From: Candidatus Delongbacteria bacterium
GTDB taxonomy: Bacteria; Delongbacteria; UBA4055
NCBI GenBank assembly: GCA_027858795.1
Contig: JAQICF010000123.1
Location: 1-7,325, forward strand
Length of the DNA stretch: 7,325 nt
Direction: 5' to 3'
The notes under the pieces were generated by a model. It was not told where the DNA came from. It did not search any database and saw nothing but the letters and a program-made list of their open reading frames with translations. The position numbers were made by a program, and so were the translations under genes. Shown here one piece after another: positions 1 through 6,319 of this stretch (its first letter is position 1; each line of letters starts with the position of its first letter).

Positions 1-55
1 ATTTTAAATTCCTCATTATCTTTCCTTTAGATTCTTTAAGTTTTAGAATTTTCAC
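1..55 (-). CDS. Possible 5' end of a minus-strand gene running off the left edge
   Basis: On the minus strand an open frame runs from a GTG at 55-53 to the window edge. It contains an in-frame ATG at 16-14. An AAGGA sequence at 27-23 lies six bases upstream of that ATG, a good Shine-Dalgarno spacing, so the ATG is the likelier start and only about five codons (M-R-N-L-K) would be inside the window. Nothing can be said about the product. The open frame is too short to be significant in AT-rich DNA, so the call rests mainly on the ribosome-binding site. If real, the gene diverges from the two-gene block and the hairpin repeat at 101-182 lies upstream of it. Confidence 0.2.
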   Translation of the reverse strand, partial: MKILKLKESKGKIMRNLK

Positions 56-100
56 AATCGCATCCCTAGTGTTTTATTTTAAGATTAACGGCAATTTCCC

Positions 101-182
101 ATAACGGTCATGGCAAAAAGCAGTGGGTGTAAATCGAGTCAAATGTCTAAGCAACCCATTGATGTTTTGCCAATGTTAGCCC
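101..182 (+). repeat. Hairpin-forming interspersed repeat, copy 1 (attC-like geometry)
   Basis: An imperfect palindrome of about 80 bp, repeated in the same orientation at 6201-6280. The copies share an exact 18-mer, TAACGGTCATGGCAAAAA (102-119 and 6202-6219). At the right end both have CCATTGAT, one variable base, then TTTTGCCAATGTT (156-177 and 6255-6276). The middle has diverged. Within the copy, TAAC (102-105) pairs with GTTA (175-178), GGCAAAA (112-118) with TTTTGCC (165-171), and TGGGT (124-128) with ACCCA (154-158). The unpaired segment between the two outer stems is 6 nt on the left and 3 nt on the right. Conserved arms with a variable centre indicate a folded single-stranded or RNA element rather than coding sequence. 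It could be an integron attC-like site, a REP/MITE-type palindrome, or another dispersed repeat. Confidence 0.8.
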
Positions 183-238
183 TTGTTCATTTTTCTTTTT
201 CTTATGAATTAGTTCTTCAATCCCTATGTGTCAATTTA
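175..238 (+). repeat. Left arm of a 6-kb-spaced inverted repeat
   Basis: The arm starts with GTTAGCCC (175-182), continues through a T-rich stretch and ends with CAATCCCTATGTGTCAATTT (218-237). The reverse complement of 6154-6205 has the same order: GTTAGCCC, a T-rich stretch sharing ATTTTTCTTTTT, then the same 20-mer. The match extends one base to 21 exact bases (218-238 against 6154-6174). The right arm is about 12 bp shorter because part of the 200-217 stretch is absent. The arm overlaps the right end of hairpin copy 1. The two arms enclose both plus-strand genes and their terminator, so they resemble terminal inverted repeats of a unit. They could also be flanks of a dispersed repeat inserted twice in opposite orientation. 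Confidence 0.8.
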
Positions 239-593
239 TATTTCAATCTGTTTAATGTAAAGAGAATAATTAGATTAATATATGGTATAAACTGGTGTTG
301 CACTTATTGTTTGAATTCACGAATTAGCATAATTCTTTCCAAAAAAGAATTAATTAATTGTTTGACAAATGATTTTTTTTTCTTTATATATGTAATAATG
401 TAATTAGGATTACTCCGTTTTTGAGAGATGTGAAATATTGTAGAAGTAAATGTATAGACTTGTAAAGTCGTTCATGATAGCTTGAAGTAAAAAAGTAATT
501 AAAGGGAATGTGAAAAATAATACTCTACCAAACATAAAGTAAATTCTAAATTATCGTAGCAAGATATGATAATTTAAAATATGAGGGGATGCC
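239..593. other. Gene-free AT-rich leader region upstream of the propeller gene
   Basis: No coding sequence with family similarity, composition or a ribosome-binding site is evident here. The one long plus-strand frame reaching into it begins inside hairpin copy 1 and reads as low-complexity F/I/L/Y-rich sequence. The region holds a promoter candidate at 362-390 and a small hairpin, GACTT-gta-AAGTC at 457-469. No tRNA or known riboswitch was recognised. Confidence 0.6.
362..390 (+). promoter_or_regulatory. Candidate sigma70-like promoter for the two-gene unit
   Basis: TTGACA at 362-367 matches the -35 consensus exactly and is followed after 17 bp by TATATA at 385-390, a four-of-six -10 match. 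A further TAATAAT lies at 393-399. Initiation would fall near 397, leaving an untranslated leader of about 195 nt before the ATG at 594. The region is very AT-rich, so chance matches are likely. Bacteroidota also use a different -7/-33 promoter consensus, so this holds only if the host uses a standard sigma70. Confidence 0.4.
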
Positions 594-1868
594 ATGAATA
601 CAAAATTAACAATATTCATCACACTTATAGCAACATTTTTACTATCCGCTGAAGATTTTTGGATGAAGCTGAATTGGGATTATCCTGTCGACGGTATATT
701 TTACACCAGTCAGAATGAAATATATATAAATACTGAGGATAGTGTTGCTTCAAATGCACAGTACAGATCATTAGATGATGGTATTACTTGGGAGAGACTT
801 AATACTATTGCTTATGAAATTCCATATATTTCTGATGATGGTAATTTGGTTTATTATCAGGGGGAAGACTCTTTATATGTATTCCATAAGGATTCAACTG
901 TACACAGATCTTTAATAGCGTTTAGAACTCCGTTTTCATCAATGAATAAATGTGGTGATAATTTCTTTTTTCTGGATTGGGCTGAGATACTAAAATCAGA
1001 CGAAAATCTTCAGGACACAACTCTTGTTTTAAAAACAGAAGATTCAGAACCTTTTAATGCTATTGTTCTTGATTCAGTAGGAACTTTATGGGCAGGTTCT
1101 ACTGATTATATGCTTGAAGGTGGACTGTATAAATCAACAGATAATGGTGATACTTGGGAAGGCCCTCTTGAAGAGATGCTGAATCACTTCATACAGGCAA
1201 TGGCAGTAGATTCTGAAGGAAGAATATTCATTGGAACAGCAGGTCATGGAACTATGGGAGGTGGAAGAGTTTTCAGATCTGAAGATAATGGTGAAACATG
1301 GCAGAAAGTCGCAGGTGATGGTGCATATACCTGGAATATTTTGATTGATAAGGATGATGATATATTTCTCGGTATGAGTGATGATTGGGGATTTCTTGGA
1401 GTTTGTACCAGCAGTGATCATGGAGATACATGGGAATTTATAAATGAAGGTTTAGGCGGGTCAGATTTAACAGGTGGTGCAGGGGGCATAAGGGATATGG
1501 CAATCTCAAAAGACGGATTCATATACCTTGCTACTGATGGTGGAGTCTTCAGGAGTGTGAAGACAACGACTTCAATAGATCCCGATTTATCAGGAATAAT
1601 TGACAATTACGAGCTCATGCAAAACTACCCGAATCCTTTTAATAATGATACTAATATATCGTTTAATATTGCAGGGATGTCAGAAGTAAAGTTATCTGTT
1701 TACAATATTAAAGGTGAATTTGTAAAGAATATCTGTAATGAACGATTACGAAAAGGTATACATAAATATTCATTTAAGGCAGATGATCTTAATTCAGGAG
1801 TTTATCTATATCAGTTAGTGATAAATGGGAAAACAGAAGAAACAAAAAAGATGATTTATTTAAGATAA
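594..1868 (+). CDS. Secreted Asp-box (BNR-like) beta-propeller protein with T9SS sorting domain
   Basis: This 424-residue protein starts with a Sec signal peptide (hydrophobic core about residues 5-18, no lipobox cysteine). Residues about 30-325 look like a beta-propeller with four Asp-box motifs (S-x-D-x-G-x-T-W): 59-66, 181-188, 229-236 and 273-280. Each is followed by a short strand, and D-x-x-G turns such as VDSEGRIFIG (205-214) lie between them. Residues 339-424 are a type A T9SS sorting domain with NYPNPFN at 344-350, a SEVKLSVYNIKG strand pair and a basic end. Asp-box propellers occur in sialidases, sortilin-like and photosystem-assembly families. I see no sialidase Arg triad, so binding or scaffolding is likelier than catalysis, but substrate is unknown. 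GAGGGG (583-588) just upstream supports the ATG. A peptidase gene with the same sorting signal follows 158 bp downstream. Confidence 0.88.
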   Translation: MNTKLTIFITLIATFLLSAEDFWMKLNWDYPVDGIFYTSQNEIYINTEDSVASNAQYRSLDDGITWERLNTIAYEIPYISDDGNLVYYQGEDSLYVFHKDSTVHRSLIAFRTPFSSMNKCGDNFFFLDWAEILKSDENLQDTTLVLKTEDSEPFNAIVLDSVGTLWAGSTDYMLEGGLYKSTDNGDTWEGPLEEMLNHFIQAMAVDSEGRIFIGTAGHGTMGGGRVFRSEDNGETWQKVAGDGAYTWNILIDKDDDIFLGMSDDWGFLGVCTSSDHGDTWEFINEGLGGSDLTGGAGGIRDMAISKDGFIYLATDGGVFRSVKTTTSIDPDLSGIIDNYELMQNYPNPFNNDTNISFNIAGMSEVKLSVYNIKGEFVKNICNERLRKGIHKYSFKADDLNSGVYLYQLVINGKTEETKKMIYLR

Positions 1869-1889
1869 AAAAGAAGGTGTGAAACCCAT

Positions 1890-1991
1890 ATAGCTATCCG
1901 TAAAGCTATCAACCAAGTAAAATACGGAAATAACATGTCAAGGTTACTGGCACCCCCTTATTACTAAATATAAAGATAAATAGCCGGTAAC
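1890..1991 (+). promoter_or_regulatory. Candidate structured RNA leader between the two secreted-protein genes
   Basis: Two foldable elements lie in the 158-bp spacer. First, ATAGCT (1890-1895) pairs with AGCTAT (1904-1909), closing the loop A-TCCGTA-A. The loop bases TCCGTA (1897-1902) are exactly complementary to TACGGA (1923-1928), giving an H-type pseudoknot with two 6-bp helices. Second, GTTACTGGC (1943-1951) pairs with GCCGGTAAC (1983-1991) in 9 bp with one G-U, enclosing about 31 nt. No U-run follows, so neither is a plain terminator. The second stem ends about 22 nt before the Shine-Dalgarno of the peptidase gene. A role in translation control, RNA processing or differential stability is possible. 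It does not convincingly fit a riboswitch class I know. Confidence 0.4.
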
Positions 1992-2026
1992 ACTAATACT
2001 GAAATTTTACGTGAAAGGAGTGAAAC

Positions 2027-5000
2027 ATGAAGTTTAGAAAATTACTGGTAGTTTTAATAGTGTTTTGTTTTATCAGAGTACAAGCGGAAATACTAAATGC
2101 GAATCCCGACCCGGATGGTGATCCTTGGTATGCCGGGGGATATCTTTTTGATGAGGAAGAGGAAGAATTCTTAAGCTCATTACCAAGACTGGTGATCAAA
2201 GATGAAGTTAGGGAAAAAGAACTCCCACCAAGCTGGGATAATATGGACCTCCCTGATGGTTTACCACAGTGCTTTAGACCTGTGTTTAATCAGCAAGATT
2301 ATTCATGCGCTCAGGCTGCAATGATTGGTTATGTGTTCACATTTGAAGTAAATAGAAAGAACTATACAAGTGCAGATATTGAAAAGAGACAATATCCATC
2401 TCATTTTACATATAATTTTATCAACAATGGTTCTTCTACATCTCCATCTTCATTCAGTCAGGCAATTGATGTTGGATCTGAATTCGGGATACCCAATTCA
2501 GAGATCTGGCGAGAAGTGACAAGTGATCCTATGGCAGGAGAAATCGGTATTTGGATGAGTGGATACGACAAGTACTATGATGCATTAAAAAATAAGATAA
2601 CTAAAATACCTGGAAGCGAAAATGGTGGTTTTGTTATTGAAAATAATAGAACAGAAGAAAGTTTAGAGACATTGAAGTATTATTTGAGATACCATAATAT
2701 TGAAGATGCAATTATTGGAGGTGTTGTAGGTTGCAGTACGAATATTTTCGGTGCAGAATATACCAATCTTGGAACTATTTTAGATCCAGTACCTTACATG
2801 ATATCTCCCGCAACACATGGCGGACATGCGATGACTATAGCTGGTTACGACGATATTATTGCCTATGATTTTGATATTGAGTATAAAAGTCTTTCTCCTG
2901 GTCCTTTTGAGCAGCCGCTTCCACCAAGCAACTATGAGTGGGATAGGGTCGTTGGTGATTGGTCAACAACTCCCAAACCTATGGTAGAATGGGAAGTTGG
3001 AGCATTAAAAGTTGTAAACAGCTGGGGTGAAGGTTATCCTGCTAGCATCGGAGGAGGATATACTTACATACCTTACAGATTCTTAAATAAATTAGGTACA
3101 TACTTTACCGGTATTGAGGTTGAAACCAATTACAAACCGGAAGTAACTTATAAGGTTGAAATGCAGCACCATAACAGGAATACTTTTACAACAAATATTA
3201 AGCTTGAGTCTGGAGATTACACCGAAAATCATACATTCACTTCATTTGGTGGAGATGCAATCGGTTATAACGGAAATTTCCCAATGAGAGGACCTGACAA
3301 CTATGAACCTATTGAATTCTGTCTTGATATATCACAATTCTATACAGATACACAAGCACCGAAATTCACACCTTCGGTTTATTCTTTCATAATTGATGAT
3401 CAGAGGGCTGGTGATACTCCAGTCAATTTTACGCCAATGGTTCTGAATTATGAGCTAATGGACTATAAATTTAACGACTTATATATTAACAGCAATTTAC
3501 CTAACACAGAAATTATTGATAATGGAGTTACAGAAATCCCAATTATATATAATAGGATATTCAATGAAATTGAAGGAATAGTTGATATTAGCGACAATAT
3601 TGGTTTGCCGTACCCAATAACGTTTCGTCCGAACTCTGAATTAAATATAGATCCGGGAACAAAATTATATTTGCATGATACTACAATCTCATTTCTAAGG
3701 CCTTTTTCTGGAAATCCAAATGAATATGGAAAGATGAATATAATAAACGATCTTGAGATTATAGGTTTTGATGATGAATCAGAAGATAAGTTTTTTGTTG
3801 CAAATGCAGTTGTGAATATAGGCAATGAGCTTGAGTTAGATAATTGTAATATGTATGTGGAATACTCTACAATCATAAATATGGATCTGAATGCACAGAT
3901 TGGAGTAACAAATGGATCAGAACTTATTATTTATCCTAACAGCGCAATAAATTTTAATGAATCAGTCATTAATCTTGAAAACGGTGGAATGCTTGTTACA
4001 ATATCTGGAGCAGAGTTCCATATTACAAACAATTCTGAACTCTATCTAAAAGATAATCTGTCAGAAATTCAGTTCGGTTCAAATTCTAAGCTGATTATCA
4101 ATTCTGGGGCAACTTTAAGACTTGCCGGTGATGTTACGATTCCCGACGGTTCACAGATCGTACTTGAAACAGGTGCAAATCTTGTAATTGAAAATAATGT
4201 CAGCATAACTGGTAATTTGGTAATTTCTGAAAGTACAAATATATCGGTTTTGGATAATTCAATTCTGAATCTCAACGGTTATTATGATTACGATTTTAAA
4301 GCTGGTTCAATAGTTAATCTTGGAGTATATTCAAAGCTGTCATTAACTGATGAAGCATACTTGTTTTTAGATAAAAAAGTTGTTTTTAATGCTCAGTCTG
4401 GTTCTTTAATATTCATTGATAAGTTCTGTTTACTTGAAAGTCTTCTAGAACCTGATTATAATGAGATCACTGAAGATAATTTCATTGAATTCAATGGTAA
4501 CTGGAAAGGTATTGTGTGTGAAGCAGACAGCAAGATCAAGCTTATTAGAGCAAGGATTAGAGGAGCTGAATGTGCAGTATCAGGAACACCAGATATGATT
4601 ATGGAAATCGGTACAGGATATCCGTGTCATATAGAGCAATGCGAAATCACAGAGTGTGACAATGGAATCAGTCTTACTGAGAGTGATAGATATTTTATAA
4701 AAAGCAATGTATTGACAGGAAAAGGAGTTGGTACGGGTGTAGCTTTTACAATTTCTGATGGCACATTCAGAGAGAATGATATTCAAAATTTTGATATTGG
4801 TGCCCGATTTGTGTTAAGTCCAACAAAAGTTGTCAAAAATAATATTTCCAATAATGATAAATACGGAATCATAGTTTCTGGTCATAACGCTGTACCTTCA
4901 CTTGTAAATTATGAGAAATTTGAAGATTACAATAATACAATAGCTAATAATGGAGCAGTAAGTCATTATCCTGATCCTTTCCCATATGCTCAAATAGGAA

Positions 5001-6085
5001 TAATACCTTTTGGAAATGTTTATATGGCTAACGGTATGAATAATATTTACTCAGGTACACTCAACACAACTCCTTCAATACCATGTGTATCAGTTGCTGG
5101 TTTATTACCTGCTCCCCCAGGAATTCCTATTGAGCCTTTGGTACATCATGAATTAATTAAAGCCAATAATAACTATTGGGGAGCGGAGTCTATCAATAGT
5201 AATTTCTTTAAAATGTTGTCTGTTCAAAATGAGTACTACAATGTTGGGTACGCAATTGATTATTCGGACCCAGCTCCTAACCCATTTACTGTAGGAACAC
5301 AAAATAATATTCCTTCTGAAACAGAGACAACGCTTCTGTCAAATGCATTTAGGATGGAAGATAAAGGTAATTACACTGCTTCAATTAAACTATATGAGCA
5401 TATTATTGATAAATATGAAGATTCCCCGGAATTCTATGTAGCAATGGCAAGACTACCTTATGTTTATTTACAGGATGGAAGGGAAGTTGAATCTTTGGTT
5501 AGAATGTATGATGATGCACTTGAGTCGGATAACATTACCAAAAAGAAATTTTTCAAAGAAATGAAGATTTCAACCAAGATAAAAGGGAAGAAATATGATG
5601 AAGCAATTGCACTCGCTGAATTGATGAAAGAAGAAGCACAAAGTGAAGAAGAGATTCTAATTGCAGATATTGATATAGCTGTAGCCAATATGATGAAAAA
5701 CAGCAATAGGAAAAGTAAATCTGGCACAGATTATACAACAGTTCTAAATGGACTTTTTGCAAAGTTGCATGGAAGTGAAGAAGATGGTGAAAAAACTGAT
5801 ATTGTAGAATCAGCGTTACCAACTGAGTTTACTTTATATCAAAATTATCCTAATCCGTTTAATCCTGCAACTCAGATTAAATTTGCTTTACCTAATGCAA
5901 GTGAAGTTAAGCTGAATGTATATAATATAAATGGGCAATTAGTATCTGAACTTGTAAATGGAAGTAAAGAAGCAGGAATTCATTCTGTTAATTTCGATGC
6001 AAGTAACTATAACTCAGGCATGTATTTCTATACACTTGAAGCAAATGGAATAAGCATTACAAAGAAAATGATACTTACGAAATAA
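2027..6085 (+). CDS. Giant secreted papain-family (C1) cysteine peptidase with beta-helix, TPR-like region and T9SS sorting domain
   Basis: This 1352-residue protein has a Sec signal peptide (cleavage likely after VQA, residue 20) and a short acidic propeptide (DEEEEE at 42-47). Its C1 peptidase domain spans about 75-365. Catalytic residues visible are Cys94 in NQQDYSCAQAA, His267 in HGGHAMTIAGYDD and Asn331 in VVNSWGEG; Gln89 probably forms the oxyanion hole. The usual CW after the nucleophile is CA here. Residues about 366-480 look like a beta-sandwich. About 480-800 is Asn/Ser-rich with short repeating strands (SELIIYP, SKLIINSGATLRLAG, SQIVLETGANLVI). About 825-1080 resembles a right-handed parallel beta-helix ending in NNNYWGAE. 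About 1100-1225 is helical and TPR-like, and 1263-1352 is a sorting domain with NYPNPFN at 1273-1279. AAAGGAG (2014-2020), six bases upstream, fixes the start. Probable role: an extracellular protease tethered to or targeted at a surface; substrate unknown. Confidence 0.9.
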   Translation: MKFRKLLVVLIVFCFIRVQAEILNANPDPDGDPWYAGGYLFDEEEEEFLSSLPRLVIKDEVREKELPPSWDNMDLPDGLPQCFRPVFNQQDYSCAQAAMIGYVFTFEVNRKNYTSADIEKRQYPSHFTYNFINNGSSTSPSSFSQAIDVGSEFGIPNSEIWREVTSDPMAGEIGIWMSGYDKYYDALKNKITKIPGSENGGFVIENNRTEESLETLKYYLRYHNIEDAIIGGVVGCSTNIFGAEYTNLGTILDPVPYMISPATHGGHAMTIAGYDDIIAYDFDIEYKSLSPGPFEQPLPPSNYEWDRVVGDWSTTPKPMVEWEVGALKVVNSWGEGYPASIGGGYTYIPYRFLNKLGTYFTGIEVETNYKPEVTYKVEMQHHNRNTFTTNIKLESGDYTENHTFTSFGGDAIGYNGNFPMRGPDNYEPIEFCLDISQFYTDTQAPKFTPSVYSFIIDDQRAGDTPVNFTPMVLNYELMDYKFNDLYINSNLPNTEIIDNGVTEIPIIYNRIFNEIEGIVDISDNIGLPYPITFRPNSELNIDPGTKLYLHDTTISFLRPFSGNPNEYGKMNIINDLEIIGFDDESEDKFFVANAVVNIGNELELDNCNMYVEYSTIINMDLNAQIGVTNGSELIIYPNSAINFNESVINLENGGMLVTISGAEFHITNNSELYLKDNLSEIQFGSNSKLIINSGATLRLAGDVTIPDGSQIVLETGANLVIENNVSITGNLVISESTNISVLDNSILNLNGYYDYDFKAGSIVNLGVYSKLSLTDEAYLFLDKKVVFNAQSGSLIFIDKFCLLESLLEPDYNEITEDNFIEFNGNWKGIVCEADSKIKLIRARIRGAECAVSGTPDMIMEIGTGYPCHIEQCEITECDNGISLTESDRYFIKSNVLTGKGVGTGVAFTISDGTFRENDIQNFDIGARFVLSPTKVVKNNISNNDKYGIIVSGHNAVPSLVNYEKFEDYNNTIANNGAVSHYPDPFPYAQIGIIPFGNVYMANGMNNIYSGTLNTTPSIPCVSVAGLLPAPPGIPIEPLVHHELIKANNNYWGAESINSNFFKMLSVQNEYYNVGYAIDYSDPAPNPFTVGTQNNIPSETETTLLSNAFRMEDKGNYTASIKLYEHIIDKYEDSPEFYVAMARLPYVYLQDGREVESLVRMYDDALESDNITKKKFFKEMKISTKIKGKKYDEAIALAELMKEEAQSEEEILIADIDIAVANMMKNSNRKSKSGTDYTTVLNGLFAKLHGSEEDGEKTDIVESALPTEFTLYQNYPNPFNPATQIKFALPNASEVKLNVYNINGQLVSELVNGSKEAGIHSVNFDASNYNSGMYFYTLEANGISITKKMILTK

Positions 6086-6114
6086 ACTCAGTGAAACTGA
6101 AATACATTACATTA

Positions 6115-6143
6115 GAGGTGGTATCAAAACCACCTCTTTTTTT
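6115..6143 (+). terminator. Rho-independent terminator of the two-gene unit
   Basis: GAGGTGGT (6115-6122) pairs perfectly with ACCACCTC (6129-6136) around a 6-nt loop and is followed directly by seven T residues (6137-6143). It begins 30 bp after the peptidase stop codon. A weaker hairpin, TCAGT-gaa-ACTGA, sits at 6088-6100. The minus strand has no comparable U-run, so the terminator serves only plus-strand transcription. It lies just inside the right inverted-repeat arm, so it belongs to the enclosed block. Confidence 0.92.
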
Positions 6144-6153
6144 ATATATCTTT

Positions 6154-6205
6154 TAAATTGACACATAGGGATTGTTTTAAAAAAGAAAAATTAATTAGGG
6201 CTAAC
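6154..6205 (-). repeat. Right arm of a 6-kb-spaced inverted repeat
   Basis: AAATTGACACATAGGGATTG (6155-6174) is the exact reverse complement of 218-237, with one further matching base at 6154. An A-rich stretch and GGGCTAAC (6198-6205) follow, mirroring GTTAGCCC at 175-182. The arm starts 10 bp after the terminator T-run and overlaps the left end of hairpin copy 2. The left arm instead overlaps the right end of hairpin copy 1. The arms are therefore inverted while the hairpins are in direct orientation, which the near-palindromic nature of the hairpins may explain. Confidence 0.8.
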
Positions 6206-6280
6206 GGTCATGGCAAAAACCAGTGGTGATAAGCGAATAAAACTCTCCAAGTAACCATTGATATTTTGCCAATGTTGTCT
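6201..6280 (+). repeat. Hairpin-forming interspersed repeat, copy 2 (attC-like geometry)
   Basis: Directly repeated relative to 101-182. GGCAAAA (6212-6218) pairs with TTTTGCC (6264-6270), AAC (6203-6205) with GTT (6274-6276), and the inner CAGTGGT and AACCATTG segments pair imperfectly. The 6-nt and 3-nt unequal spacers between the stems are conserved from copy 1 (GGTCAT and AAT). The central loop has diverged. The copy sits between the end of the secreted-protein block and the convergent nitroreductase remnant. If it is an attC-type site it would be the 3' site of a cassette whose genes read toward it, the usual cassette arrangement. Confidence 0.8.
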
Positions 6281-6319
6281 TTTGTAGTTTGTTTTAAATC
6301 TTTAGTCTTAAATCAATTA

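Noticed and set aside
110..403. 97-codon plus-strand open frame starting MAKSSGCKSSQ
   Set aside because: It starts inside hairpin copy 1, crosses the inverted-repeat arm and ends in low-complexity F/I/V codons. It has no ribosome-binding site, and the repeat it starts in is diverged in copy 2 without coding conservation.
594..1868. Annotation of the propeller gene as a sialidase
   Set aside because: Asp-boxes alone are shared by many propellers. The Arg triad and the RIP-like motif of sialidases are not seen.
1880..1960. Resemblance to a GEMM (c-di-GMP-I) riboswitch, from CGTAAAGCTA at 1899-1908
   Set aside because: Only that short string matches. The GCAAACC segment, the GNRA-capped P2 hairpin and the conserved 3' half are not in the right order or spacing.
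3463..3876. 137-codon minus-strand frame inside the peptidase gene
   Set aside because: Antisense shadow of a well-supported coding region, Ser/Ile-rich composition, no start signal. The same applies to the other antisense frames within 594-6085.
101..6280. CRISPR array or insertion sequence
   Set aside because: Only two hairpin copies 6.1 kb apart with no spacer array, and no transposase or cas-like coding sequence in the window.
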